Origin: JBBRHH01 sp038222915
GTDB taxonomy: Bacteria > Planctomycetota > Phycisphaerae > Tepidisphaerales > Tepidisphaeraceae
DNA length: 20,507 bases
NCBI GenBank assembly: GCA_038222915.1
Contig: JBBRHH010000035.1
Location: 1 to 20,507, forward strand
Direction: 5' to 3'
A model generated the notes under the pieces. It did no database searches. It had not been told where the DNA came from and worked only from the letters and a program-made list of their open reading frames with translations. Shown here piece by piece: positions 5,303-13,914 of the stretch (positions are counted from its first letter, which is position 1; every line of letters starts with the position of its first letter). The translations under genes and the position numbers were made by a program.

Positions 5303-7795
5303 ATGAGTTTTGAGATCTACTACACTTCGGCGCCGGAGGGGATGAAGCGGGGGAGCACTGGATTTTCAACGGTGGGGGCGACGGAAGGAATACCCAAACC
5401 ACTGTGGGAACGGCTGGAATCTCTCAGCGGTTACCGGCATCATTTTGAAGCGGGCGGCGGCGGCGAGAACCCTCTCACGCGCGCCCACTGGACCTTGAAC
5501 GTCTCGGGGAAGGAATATCACGTCCTCTCCTTCATCCAGGATTCGGGGTTCGATTACACCCAGCGCACCAACGCCTTCGCGCATCACATCGCCCTGGAAA
5601 AATCGGAACTTCCGCCCGGTGGACCCGCGTGGTTATTAGCGCAACCCGGCGTGATGACCGAGCGCTGGGACGGTCAACTGGGCTCGATTTCGCGCACGTC
5701 GCCACTCCCGCGCGGCGATGTCTCGCCGGCCGTCTGCGATGCCTGGCGGCGCATGACCGGCGACGCCGGATGGGGCGGCGTCGTGGCCGAGGCGTTCAAG
5801 AAGAATCCGCTCAAGCCCGTCTGTATTCTTTATGCCCCGGGGCAGGATATTTTTCCGCTCGTCGCCGAATCCATTCGCCTGCTGCCAGCCGCGGTGCGGT
5901 GGCAGGTCACGTTCAACACCTACTTCACCAGCGTCCCCGCCAGCGCGGTCTGTACCTGGCGCTGTTGCCTGGCCGGAACACCGGCGGCAACAGCCGCCAT
6001 CCGTTACGCCGCCAACGGCGTGCTACTCGATCTGACCAAGATCAACGAGCTGGGCCCGGTGCCGGAGAGCCCGTGGGTGACGATGGCGCGAACTGGCATC
6101 GCGATGGCGCAGACTGCGGCCGCCGCGCCAATCGCGGCCAAAGGAAAGCCGCCGCTCCTCAAGCCCAATATCGCTGAAATTCCGATTGCGCATTACGCCA
6201 GAGACGACGATGACGAATCTTCGAAGCCGGCCGCCGCAGATTCGCCGGTACGTTCGTTTGTTTCACAGATCGTGCCGCGCCGTGACGCCGCACGCAGAAA
6301 AAGCAAAGCACTACCCATTGACGACGTTCTGCCGACCGAATCAAAATCGCGCCCCTGGCGTCGCGTCGCCGGAATTTACCTGGGCGCTATTACGGCACTG
6401 GGCGTGGGCACGGTCCTGCTGCGCATGGCGATGAACTCGTCGGCGCCTGACACTACACCGGCCGTCCAATTTCATCCGCCGCTTCTGTTGCCGGCTGCCT
6501 CCCAGCCGGTGGAGGTGGTTGCACCTCCAGTCACCCAGCCGGCAGTCGTACACGTTGATACGCCCAAACCGCCGCCGACGACGGTTGCAGTGGTGGTGCC
6601 GCCGCCGACGACTGTCCCAACGGTGGTCGAACATCCCGAGCCGCCGCCACCGCCCAAAACAATCAGCCTCGCCGTCGGCATCGAAAGCCCGGGCGCTGCC
6701 GGCCTTGCCAACAAGACACAGGTCATCGCCATCGACGCCCGTGAGTTCGACAACCTCACAGGGCTTCGATCCATGACCGCCATGCTGGCCGGCGTCGCGC
6801 CGGACTATCCCTTTAAGCAGGGCGAGCTGGCAGGAACGCTGAGCGCCGTACCCGATGGAGCTCGACCGGCCCTGGTACTTCGATGGAAGGACAGCGTCGG
6901 CACGCCGGCCATGGAAGTGGCGACGATTCGCGTCGACAGCAAACGGCCGGGCCTGGAAGTTTCGTGGAAATCGGGAACGGTGCTCGGCCGTCCCGCGGTT
7001 GCGTCCCTGGCGTACTGGGTGATCCAGGATTCGTATTTCGTGCTGAACGACGCGACCCGCGCCCGGCCACAACGCGTCGAACCCAAACATGTCGAAACGT
7101 TTCTGGTCAATCTCTCCGATGCTGGAATGAAGATCGAGCTTCCGTGCGAACCACCCGGCCCAACCATTGCGCACCTCGACAAAGAATTGCCGCGCGAATG
7201 GCAGGTGACTTACGCCCAGGAAGCTGAACCCAAGGAGGGCGAGAAACGCCTCCCCGAAGGCACCGGCCAGATCATCCAGTTTCGCAAGGCGGTCGCCGGC
7301 GATATTGCCACTGCATTCTCAATTTCAATTCGGCCGGGCACATGGCGCGTCGAGAACGATCTGAAGAAGCAGAAAGCCGCGTTGGAAACCGAATCCATTC
7401 GCCGCCAGAGCGAGCTGCGTGATCTCAACCTGTCGATCGACCAGCTGAACAATGATGCGTCGCTGGCGCTGGACCCGATGCGAAAACAGTTGGCCGAGCG
7501 GCAGGCGCTGCAGACGTTGAAGGCGGAGAAGTTGCTCGATCACAACTATACGCCCGAGTCGCTGCAGCAGGCGATCGCGGAGGTGCAGGCACGAATCACC
7601 GCACGTCAGCAGAAGCTGGTGGCCGATCGCGCGCCGATCGAGGACAAAAAGGCCCAGATCGATCAACTTTGTCGCGGCTACGCTTCCGCGGTTGCGGGGT
7701 ATCTGGAGTTGGGAGAGTTCGATATCTCCATCAAACTGGTGGACGGGCTGCGGATCGCGACCCTGCACTGTAAATTGGAGGGCGCGCGGCCCTGA
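5303..7795 (+). CDS. GAP1-N2 domain membrane protein (GTPase-associated protein 1)
   Basis: This is an 830-residue protein. Its N-terminus (MSFEIYYTSAPEGMKRG, then GFSTVGATEG) and the stretch to about residue 250 match the GAP1-N2 domain as I know it. That domain is encoded beside DO-GTPases and is thought to be their effector or regulator; no catalytic role is established. An acidic/basic linker leads to one membrane helix (about 355-375). A proline/valine-rich stretch follows (about 390-450) with the repeated unit PPPTTV. A beta-rich outer region comes next, then a long coiled coil (about 687-790). The predicted topology is N-terminus in the cytoplasm and about 450 residues outside. ATG 5303 was chosen over TTG 5285 because the family sequence begins there. 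A full GAP1 usually has middle and C-terminal domains that I do not recognise here. Confidence 0.8.
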   Translation: MSFEIYYTSAPEGMKRGSTGFSTVGATEGIPKPLWERLESLSGYRHHFEAGGGGENPLTRAHWTLNVSGKEYHVLSFIQDSGFDYTQRTNAFAHHIALEKSELPPGGPAWLLAQPGVMTERWDGQLGSISRTSPLPRGDVSPAVCDAWRRMTGDAGWGGVVAEAFKKNPLKPVCILYAPGQDIFPLVAESIRLLPAAVRWQVTFNTYFTSVPASAVCTWRCCLAGTPAATAAIRYAANGVLLDLTKINELGPVPESPWVTMARTGIAMAQTAAAAPIAAKGKPPLLKPNIAEIPIAHYARDDDDESSKPAAADSPVRSFVSQIVPRRDAARRKSKALPIDDVLPTESKSRPWRRVAGIYLGAITALGVGTVLLRMAMNSSAPDTTPAVQFHPPLLLPAASQPVEVVAPPVTQPAVVHVDTPKPPPTTVAVVVPPPTTVPTVVEHPEPPPPPKTISLAVGIESPGAAGLANKTQVIAIDAREFDNLTGLRSMTAMLAGVAPDYPFKQGELAGTLSAVPDGARPALVLRWKDSVGTPAMEVATIRVDSKRPGLEVSWKSGTVLGRPAVASLAYWVIQDSYFVLNDATRARPQRVEPKHVETFLVNLSDAGMKIELPCEPPGPTIAHLDKELPREWQVTYAQEAEPKEGEKRLPEGTGQIIQFRKAVAGDIATAFSISIRPGTWRVENDLKKQKAALETESIRRQSELRDLNLSIDQLNNDASLALDPMRKQLAERQALQTLKAEKLLDHNYTPESLQQAIAEVQARITARQQKLVADRAPIEDKKAQIDQLCRGYASAVAGYLELGEFDISIKLVDGLRIATLHCKLEGARP

Positions 7796-7808
7796 GGACA
7801 ACAGCAGC

Positions 7809-10796
7809 ATGAGTGACTACAAAGGCATTGTCGAGTTTCTCCGCGACGTTCGCATGGCCCCGGTGACCAACGTCACTGATGAGCTGCGGCAATACGCCAC
7901 CGATTATGCCGAACTGTGCCGCCAGGCGAACGATCGCCTTCGGCAGTGTTCGGTGCTTCTCCAGCAGGGCCTGCGCACCGAAGCCATTCATCTCGCCGAA
8001 GAGCCGCCAACTCTCCTGGATCTCGTTTCAGCGCTCGATCTCCCTGACGCCCAGGCGTGGGCCGAAACCTGCCAGCAGTTTGACATGCCGGTTCCGGTCC
8101 CGCTGCAGATGGACCGCGCCGCCCAACTGAACGAGGCATATGGGCAGGACGAGCCGCTGGAAAAATTGTTGAAGCGCCATCGACTGCTGGCGCTGCGCCG
8201 TTCGCCCGTCAAAAAGCGGCTGGAAGTATTGCGGCAAATCTCCGCCATGGACCCGGCCGGCGCAGGCTGGGACAAAGACATCATCGTTTTCGAACGTGCC
8301 CGGCTTCGCGAGATTAAAGGGCAGTTTACCGCGGCGCTGAAAGGCCGGGACAAGGAATCGATCCGGACGATGGTTGCCGAGCTCGAGCAAAATCCATGGA
8401 TCGAGCCGATCCCGACCGATCTGCAGGCTGCCGCTGCCAGCGCCGGTCAGGAGATGCAGCGCGTCGAAGTTCTCGGCCAGGTCCGGCAATTGATGCCCGC
8501 GTTGCGCCAGGCGTTCGCCGCCAAATCGCACAAGGAAACCAGCCGCCTGCTCGATCAACTCAAGCAGACGCTGACCGCCGCCAATCAGGAAGGCATGCCC
8601 AGCGAGATCGCGATGGAAGTGCAGCCGATCGTGATCTGGGTGCAGCGTGAAAACCAGGTGCTCGCGCGCCGCCAGGCCTTTGATACCGCGTGCAAGGAAT
8701 TTTCGCGTGCCCTGGATGCCAAACAAAGCGAGCCGGAACTTCGCGTCCTGTACGACAAGTTCAAAAGCTTCGACGAGCCTGTCCCGCCCGAGCTGAAGGA
8801 GCGCTTCGCCGCGCTCCTCAAGGAGCGCAAGACCGCCGCCCGTCGCGGCCTGCAACTGAAAATGGCCATCGCGGGCGCGCTGGTGCTTTTGACGCTCCTG
8901 GGCGTCTATTTCTACATGGAGTCACAGTCCGGCCGGCGCTGGGCCAAGAGCATCCAGGACGCGAATGTCGCCAAAAATCTCACTCTTGCACAGCAGTTGA
9001 TCCAGGAGCAGGAACGCAAAGCGCCAAAGCTCAACACCAACCCCGACGTGGCCAAGGCCAAGTCCGAGACGGCTGTTCTTCAGGACAGCTTCGACCGGCT
9101 TGCAACCGGCGCAAAGTCGAAATTGGCCGAATTGACCAAAGCACAATCCGATGCCAATGCGGTCGCGAACTCTGATAAATCCTCGCCACAGGATTTGGTC
9201 ACCGCCAGCAACGACGCGGCGACGGCGCTGACCAAAGCCGGTCCCATCGATCAATTCGCCTGGGCAGACCCCGGTAAAAATCTGCAAAGCGCCGTGCACA
9301 ACCTCCAGACGCTCAAAGGCGATCTCAAGCAAAAGGCGAACGTGCTCCTGAAGCGGCAGGTTGATGCCATTGCACAACAGGCCGACACCATCGGCGGCGG
9401 CGCTGATGCCGCCGCAACAATGGCGCAGCTCGATGAATTGTCCGGAAAGGCCCGGGCGTTGCTGAGTTACAACTGGGCCGAGGATTCGACGCGATCCTCG
9501 ATCTCAGCGACCGCGAAAATGATCGATGACAAACGCGACCTGATGCAACAGGCGCGCACGCAGCAGGACGATCTGCTGGCGATTCGAACCAAGGGCGATT
9601 CCGCCGATCAATTGCGCGAAGCCCTGCTCGCGTTTGTGGCCAAATATCCCAGCGCTGCGCAAACAAAGGATTTCACCAAGGCCGCCGAGATGGCGGTAGG
9701 GGGCAAGGCGATGGAAGCCTGGCGCGATGCATCCGCGCCCTGGGCGCGGAAGTTCGTGCCGACGACATCGACAGTCGCCCAGCAACGGATCGATGCCATC
9801 CAGGCGTATCTGGCCGCCAACCCAGCCACGCCGCTTTCGGCGACGCTGGCCACGTATCAGGACTATCTCAAGCGCGCCGCCGAGGCGCTGGGCGAGAAGG
9901 GCACGTGGCAGGGTCAATATGCCGATCTGCTGGGCAATCCGCTGGTCACGGATCTGGCATATCTCGAAGTGTCGGATGGGAAACGCTACTACGTACTTGG
10001 GGATATGCACCGCTCAGATCAGCGAGCCAATGGCCAGACAATCCTCACCACCTTCGACTCCATCGATCCGAAGAACCTGACCAAGAGAAAACCGGTGGCG
10101 ATTGCGCCGCCGCGAACGATCGTCACTGAGAAGCCGATCAAGGCGGCTCATACGAAGGTCGCCGCCGACCTTGTCGATCAACTGAAGCTCGTGGATGAAA
10201 CCAACTGGGACACCTGGGGCATCGACGTGATGGAGAAGCTCCTGAAAAATGACGAGATGGATATCGTCGTCAAGGCGATCTTTCTCCTCCAGGCGCTCAA
10301 AGGCGAAGACGCCGTCGCAGGGTGGGCGATCGGCGATCTGTACGACAAGCCGATCAAGGACTTCGGCCGGCAGAATCTCGACGCCGTCATCTGGTACGAC
10401 GGAGATCACCCTGTCACCGACGGCACCAAAGCCGCCTTGCGAAAGATCATGGACGCTTTGCCCAAAGGCGAACCCGTTCGCACGCAACTGGCCGCGAAAA
10501 AAGCGGAACTGTTCAAGGCGTTGTCGGCCACTTACGCGTCCAGCGGCGTTCTGATGCGCGACGAAGCCGGGCATTGGCAGATCTACGCCCGCGCTGCGGG
10601 CCCGGGCCAAACCGCCTTTGGAATCGTGACCAGTGCCGCACTTCCAACACCGGCAACAGCGCCGACAACCGGCCCGGCCAAGCCCACGACTGCGCTGGTT
10701 ATGCTTGGCCAATTCAAGGATGGAAAGTTCACTGTAGACGAGGCGGTGGCGCGTGAACTGCCCTCCGGCTCTTTGGTGCTGATTTCGAAGCCATAA
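7809..10796 (+). CDS. Large single-pass helical membrane protein of the GAP1 locus
   Basis: This 995-residue protein has no named domain that I recognise. Residues 1-340 are helical and cytoplasmic. They contain LCRQANDRLRQCSVLLQQGL and LLKRHRLLALRRSPVKKRLE, which resemble regions of large planctomycete proteins I associate with GTPase/GAP1 genes. A membrane helix lies at about 351-371 (MAIAGALVLLTLLGVYFYM), and about 620 residues follow outside, first alanine-rich helices, then a more mixed domain from about 700. ATG 7809 was chosen with GAGG at 7794-7797; it lies 13 bases after the GAP1 stop, so the two are almost certainly co-transcribed. The shape (cytoplasmic head, one helix, long outer stalk) repeats that of GAP1, which suggests a shared complex. 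Enzymatic activity is not evident. Confidence 0.72.
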   Translation: MSDYKGIVEFLRDVRMAPVTNVTDELRQYATDYAELCRQANDRLRQCSVLLQQGLRTEAIHLAEEPPTLLDLVSALDLPDAQAWAETCQQFDMPVPVPLQMDRAAQLNEAYGQDEPLEKLLKRHRLLALRRSPVKKRLEVLRQISAMDPAGAGWDKDIIVFERARLREIKGQFTAALKGRDKESIRTMVAELEQNPWIEPIPTDLQAAAASAGQEMQRVEVLGQVRQLMPALRQAFAAKSHKETSRLLDQLKQTLTAANQEGMPSEIAMEVQPIVIWVQRENQVLARRQAFDTACKEFSRALDAKQSEPELRVLYDKFKSFDEPVPPELKERFAALLKERKTAARRGLQLKMAIAGALVLLTLLGVYFYMESQSGRRWAKSIQDANVAKNLTLAQQLIQEQERKAPKLNTNPDVAKAKSETAVLQDSFDRLATGAKSKLAELTKAQSDANAVANSDKSSPQDLVTASNDAATALTKAGPIDQFAWADPGKNLQSAVHNLQTLKGDLKQKANVLLKRQVDAIAQQADTIGGGADAAATMAQLDELSGKARALLSYNWAEDSTRSSISATAKMIDDKRDLMQQARTQQDDLLAIRTKGDSADQLREALLAFVAKYPSAAQTKDFTKAAEMAVGGKAMEAWRDASAPWARKFVPTTSTVAQQRIDAIQAYLAANPATPLSATLATYQDYLKRAAEALGEKGTWQGQYADLLGNPLVTDLAYLEVSDGKRYYVLGDMHRSDQRANGQTILTTFDSIDPKNLTKRKPVAIAPPRTIVTEKPIKAAHTKVAADLVDQLKLVDETNWDTWGIDVMEKLLKNDEMDIVVKAIFLLQALKGEDAVAGWAIGDLYDKPIKDFGRQNLDAVIWYDGDHPVTDGTKAALRKIMDALPKGEPVRTQLAAKKAELFKALSATYASSGVLMRDEAGHWQIYARAAGPGQTAFGIVTSAALPTPATAPTTGPAKPTTALVMLGQFKDGKFTVDEAVARELPSGSLVLISKP

Positions 10797-10812
10797 CGCC
10801 GGCGAAATCGGC

Positions 10813-10818
10813 TATAAT
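10813..10818 (+). promoter_or_regulatory. TATAAT hexamer upstream of tadA
   Basis: A perfect TATAAT sits 12 bases before the ATG at 10831, in the 34-base gap after the 995-residue protein gene. No -35 hexamer is visible 16-18 bases upstream, and transcription would begin almost at the ribosome site (AAGGA, 10821-10825). It could be a weak promoter giving a very short leader, or chance. Read-through from the GTPase module is at least as likely. Confidence 0.3.
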
Positions 10819-10830
10819 CGAAGGAACTTC

Positions 10831-12015
10831 ATGGCAGTAGCAGCAGAAAATCCCAAGCCAGCAACACCCGCCACCGGCGCCGGCCCGGCCGTCGGTCCGG
10901 CCAAGACCGGCATTGGGACTGCGTTCGATGCCAGCCTCGAGTTCTTCCTCGCGCCCCTGCGTCCGTTCCTGCGCGATCCGGAAGTGACCGAAATCATGGT
11001 GAACGGGCCGGATTACGTCTATATCGAAAAGCGCGGAATTGTCGAACGCACCGAAGCGAAATTCCGCTCCGAGCTCGATGTCCAGGCGGCCGCGAACAAC
11101 ATTGCCCAATTCGTCGGCCAGCCCCTCTCTAACGATCGCCCGATTCTCGACGGTCGACTTCCCGACGGATCGCGCGTCTGCGTGGTGCTCGGACCGATCG
11201 CGCAGGCCGGCACCCAGATCAACATCCGCCGTTTCATGCGGGTCGCCGTCGCGCCGTCGTTTCTGCTTGAGCGCCAGGCCATCACCCCCATGGCGCTCGA
11301 ATTTCTGCTCCTGGCCGTCAGGGCGCATCGAAACATCCTCGTCAGCGGTGGCGCGGGTTCGGGCAAGACCACGCTGATCAACGTACTGACAACCGCTTTC
11401 GGCCTGAAAGAACGCATTGTTGTCATCGAAGACACCCGCGAGCTGCAGGTGCAGCGCGAGCATGTCGTCCAGTTGGAAGCCAGACCGGCCGACGCCTACG
11501 GGCGAGGCCAGATCTCCGTGCGCGATCTCTTTGTCGCCACGCTTCGCATGCGGCCCGACCGCATCGTTGTCGGCGAGGTTCGACGCGGCGAGGCGCTCGA
11601 CATGATCCAGGCCATGACCAGCGGCCATCACGGATCGCTCACCACGCTCCATGCCTCCAGCCCCACCGACGCCTGCCACCGGCTCGAAACCATGGCCCTG
11701 ATGGCCGACACGGGCATCCCGCTCTTTGCCTTGCGCCGTCAGGTCGCGTCAGCCATCGACATGGTGGTCCAGGCCGCCCGCCAGCCCAGCGGCAGACGCC
11801 AAATTACCGCCATCAGCGAGGTTTCCTTCAACGAGGACACACAAAAGTACGTCGTAACCGACATATTCCAGTTGGGCGGGCCCTCGGATGCGCGTACACT
11901 GGAGTGGACAAATGTGCGTCCGCGCGTGCTGGAGGATTTTGCCGAGGAAGGCTTGGTTGAACAGATGACGCACACCAAACCCATGTTATCCGGCAGGAAG
12001 GAGAGCGGCGGCTGA
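10831..12015 (+). CDS. tadA: Tad/Flp pilus assembly ATPase TadA (CpaF)
   Basis: This 394-residue secretion ATPase of the GspE/PilT superfamily is of the TadA/CpaF type, the hexameric motor that powers Flp pilus assembly at the inner membrane. All the hallmarks are present: Walker A GGAGSGKTT (173-181), Asp box VVIEDTREL (197-205), Walker B RIVVGEVRRG (244-253), and His box GHHGSLTTLHA (265-275). The N-domain (about 30-150) includes EIMVNGPDYVYIEKRG and RPILDGRLPDGSRV, typical of CpaF. The N-terminal 30 residues are alanine/proline-rich and shorter than in many CpaF proteins. ATG 10831 has AAGGA five bases upstream. The stop overlaps the first pilin start by one base (TGATG), so ATPase and pilin are coupled. 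Confidence 0.95.
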   Translation: MAVAAENPKPATPATGAGPAVGPAKTGIGTAFDASLEFFLAPLRPFLRDPEVTEIMVNGPDYVYIEKRGIVERTEAKFRSELDVQAAANNIAQFVGQPLSNDRPILDGRLPDGSRVCVVLGPIAQAGTQINIRRFMRVAVAPSFLLERQAITPMALEFLLLAVRAHRNILVSGGAGSGKTTLINVLTTAFGLKERIVVIEDTRELQVQREHVVQLEARPADAYGRGQISVRDLFVATLRMRPDRIVVGEVRRGEALDMIQAMTSGHHGSLTTLHASSPTDACHRLETMALMADTGIPLFALRRQVASAIDMVVQAARQPSGRRQITAISEVSFNEDTQKYVVTDIFQLGGPSDARTLEWTNVRPRVLEDFAEEGLVEQMTHTKPMLSGRKESGG

Positions 12016-12215
12016 TGGGAAAAAGCACCTTTACAGAGTTATCACGCGGCTTCCGCCGGCTTCATAGGGATGACGGTGGTGCCCTCTCCACCGAATATAT
12101 GCTGATTCTGGCCTTGATCGTGTTGCCAATTGGCCTGATGCAGCCGATGTTTTTGAACATGGTGAAGACCTATTGTGGCCGATTAACTTCAGTAATGGGC
12201 CTGCCTTTTCCTTGA
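12015..12215 (+). CDS. flp: Flp-type class IVb prepilin 1
   Basis: This 66-residue protein is a type IVb prepilin. A basic leader (through RRLHRDDG) ends in glycine 22, followed by ALSTEY, with glutamate at +5 and tyrosine at +6, the classic Flp processing motif. A single hydrophobic helix follows (YMLILALIVLPIGLMQPMF). The C-terminus is short and contains one cysteine. Cleavage after G22 by the TadV-type peptidase at 12516 is expected, leaving a mature pilin of about 44 residues. It is coupled to tadA through TGATG, with AGGAAGGAGAG (11995-12005) as a strong ribosome site. Confidence 0.88.
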   Translation: MGKSTFTELSRGFRRLHRDDGGALSTEYMLILALIVLPIGLMQPMFLNMVKTYCGRLTSVMGLPFP

Positions 12216-12291
12216 TTGAGTTGCGGAATATTGGTCACGCAGGTGCGTTGACCGGGTATAAGTAGTTAGATACCAGCATGGGAGCGAATTC
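12216..12291 (+). promoter_or_regulatory. Gap between the two pilin genes, possible weak promoter
   Basis: This gap of 76 bases holds TTGACC (12248-12253) and TATAAG (12257-12262), but they are not correctly spaced for one promoter. TTGGTC (12231-12236) lies 20 bases from TATAAG, which is too far for sigma-70 in its usual form. GGGAG at 12280-12284 is the ribosome site for the second pilin. No terminator hairpin is seen, so read-through from tadA is expected. Confidence 0.25.
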
Positions 12292-12519
12292 ATGATTTCT
12301 GCCACGCGTCGTTTTCTTCGCCGGCTTCACGAGGACACGGACGGTGCAATGTCCGTCGAGAAAATCCTCATCCTCGCGATTATTGCGCTGCCCATCCTCC
12401 TCATCATGATCATCTTCCGGGACAAGCTGGTTGGATGGTTCAATGGCCAAAGCAATCAATTGAACACCGACCCCAATGCAGGTGGCAACGCAAACGGCAA
12501 CGGAGGCGCGGCTCCGTGA
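12292..12519 (+). CDS. Flp-like prepilin 2 with Gly/Asn-rich tail
   Basis: This 75-residue protein is a second pilin-like protein. Its leader contains RRLHEDTDG and ends at glycine 18; the mature part starts AMSVEK, keeping glutamate at +5 but with lysine instead of tyrosine at +6. A hydrophobic helix follows (ILILAIIALPILLIMIIF). The last 25 residues are a low-complexity tail rich in N and G (GGNANGNGGAAP). The first and second pilins are clearly related in leader and helix, so they are probably paralogues with different roles, for example major and minor subunits. The stop overlaps the GTG start of the peptidase gene by four bases (GTGA). Confidence 0.85.
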   Translation: MISATRRFLRRLHEDTDGAMSVEKILILAIIALPILLIMIIFRDKLVGWFNGQSNQLNTDPNAGGNANGNGGAAP

Positions 12520-13226
12520 CTGAGGAGACGACCCATTTTGCTGTCGCAGACGCCCACGATGAGTGGGCGTTGTCGTGGCCGGCGGTATGGGCATTCATTT
12601 GTATCTTCGGAGCGGCCGGGGCATGGTTTGGCCAGTTGGCTCATTGGGGCGCAAGGCCCGGACAGGCGGGGCTGATCAGTGGGATCTGTTTTCTCGTGTG
12701 TGCGGTGGCGGCGGGGCATGATGCCGCGACGTCGCGCGTGCCAAATCCGCTTACCTACACCGCGATACTTCTCGGACTGGCATTGAATTGTCTTCCTGGC
12801 ATTCTTCGGTTGGCGGGAATCAGTGCCACCGATTGGATCGGAGCCGTCGGACCGACGCAGTCTCTCATGGGATTTGGCTTGTGCGCCGGCATCGGGTTGG
12901 CTTGCATCTTTATGGCCGGCATGGGTGGGGGAGATATGAAATTGCTTGCGGGAATTGGCGCTATGCTAGGGTCGCACCAGGTCACCCGTGTGATGTTCTG
13001 TGCGCTGGGCGTTGCCGTACCGTTTGCCCTGGTCAATCTTCTGCTGGCGGGAAAGCTGAATGCAATCTTGCGCGCGGGAGCGATGAACTTACTTTCACTG
13101 TTGTATTTTAAGAGACCGCTTGCCGCGCCTGGAGTCGCCAAAGGGAAAATTCCCATGGCCTTGCCGATCCTCATCGGAATGGTGCTGGCCCGTACGCTTC
13201 CGGTTGATCGATATCTTGGATTGTAA
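12516..13226 (+). CDS. tadV: Prepilin peptidase, A24 family, TadV/CpaA type
   Basis: This 236-residue polytopic membrane protease removes prepilin leaders at the glycine site. Both catalytic aspartates are visible: D69 in AGHDAATSRVPNPLTY, and D140 in the GxGD-like motif GMGGGDMKLLAG. Several hydrophobic helices surround them. There is no N-terminal methyltransferase domain, as is normal for the short TadV/CpaA class. I chose GTG 12516 with GGAGG at 12502-12506; the frame extends upstream, but that part overlaps pilin 2 and is arginine-rich shadow. A cytoplasmic stretch of about 20 residues precedes the first helix (WPAVWAFICIFGAAGAWF). Expected substrates are the two Flp proteins and the minor pilins downstream. 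Confidence 0.93.
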   Translation: MTEETTHFAVADAHDEWALSWPAVWAFICIFGAAGAWFGQLAHWGARPGQAGLISGICFLVCAVAAGHDAATSRVPNPLTYTAILLGLALNCLPGILRLAGISATDWIGAVGPTQSLMGFGLCAGIGLACIFMAGMGGGDMKLLAGIGAMLGSHQVTRVMFCALGVAVPFALVNLLLAGKLNAILRAGAMNLLSLLYFKRPLAAPGVAKGKIPMALPILIGMVLARTLPVDRYLGL

Positions 13227-13232
13227 ATCGCG

Positions 13233-13901
13233 ATGGCAGAACAGTGTCGTCAAATTTCGACCACGGCTCGACCAGCAAAGGGAAGGCTGGCGCGGATAAT
13301 CGCGGCCATTCACAGCGATGAGGGCGCGGCCGCCATTCCGTTCATGATTGCTTTGCCGATTTTCATCACCATTGTCGGCATATTTGTCCAGTACGCGCTC
13401 CTGATCAACGCGAAGGTGATGGTGCAGCAGGCCGCGGATCTGGCAGCGCGAGCCGCGGCCACAAGTCTTCCGGATGAGCATCCCGAAAACGTCCTGAAAG
13501 CGGCCCGAATGTCGCTTGCGATGCTTTCGCCCCAATCCAGCCAGACCAATCCCGAAGGGTCGGCCGTTTACGAGGCGCTGGTTCGAAGCAACGCCGATCC
13601 CGTGCCGCCCACCTTTGCGCAGCGCTACACTTACGCGATGGATGCCACCAAGGTTTCGTGGACGCATCAGAACGCGAGCTTCGTCGACCACAAAGGCCAA
13701 CTGATCGACGTCACGGTCGAATATAAATTTTATCTGACCGTGCCCGGTGCGATGCGGCTTCTGAGCGGGCCAAGATCACCAGCGTTTCAAGGAACCGTCG
13801 GAGGCGTGAGCGGGCGTTTTTATACCATCACGGCAACGTCCCAGGTGCAAACGTCGCACGGCCGCAAGACCGGCACCGACGGAGCTGGCTGGCCGGGCTG
13901 A
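13233..13901 (+). CDS. TadE-like minor pseudopilin lacking the +5 glutamate
   Basis: This 222-residue protein has an N-terminal hydrophobic helix (about 35-57) after a leader containing AAIHSDEG. After G31 it reads AAAIPF, so position +5 is proline where TadE proteins usually have glutamate. The following sequence (LLINAKVMVQQAADLAARAA) is typical of TadE/TadG proteins. The outer part of about 160 residues has no recognised domain. The gene starts six bases after the peptidase stop; ATG 13233 has no good ribosome site, so translational coupling is likely. In known Tad systems TadE/TadF are processed pseudopilins needed for assembly. Whether this one is processed is uncertain because of the missing glutamate. 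Confidence 0.78.
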   Translation: MAEQCRQISTTARPAKGRLARIIAAIHSDEGAAAIPFMIALPIFITIVGIFVQYALLINAKVMVQQAADLAARAAATSLPDEHPENVLKAARMSLAMLSPQSSQTNPEGSAVYEALVRSNADPVPPTFAQRYTYAMDATKVSWTHQNASFVDHKGQLIDVTVEYKFYLTVPGAMRLLSGPRSPAFQGTVGGVSGRFYTITATSQVQTSHGRKTGTDGAGWPG

Positions 13902-13914
13902 TGCGAGGATGAAC

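Noticed and set aside
6540..6660. Repeated CCGCCGACGAC units as a possible DNA repeat or CRISPR-like array.
   Set aside because: They encode the PPPTTV-type proline-rich linker of the GAP1 protein; the repeats are short, irregular and in frame.
9504..10010. Minus-strand open frame of 168 residues inside the 995-residue protein gene.
   Set aside because: It lies antisense to a continuous coding frame, shows no domain, and has low-complexity arginine/glycine content.
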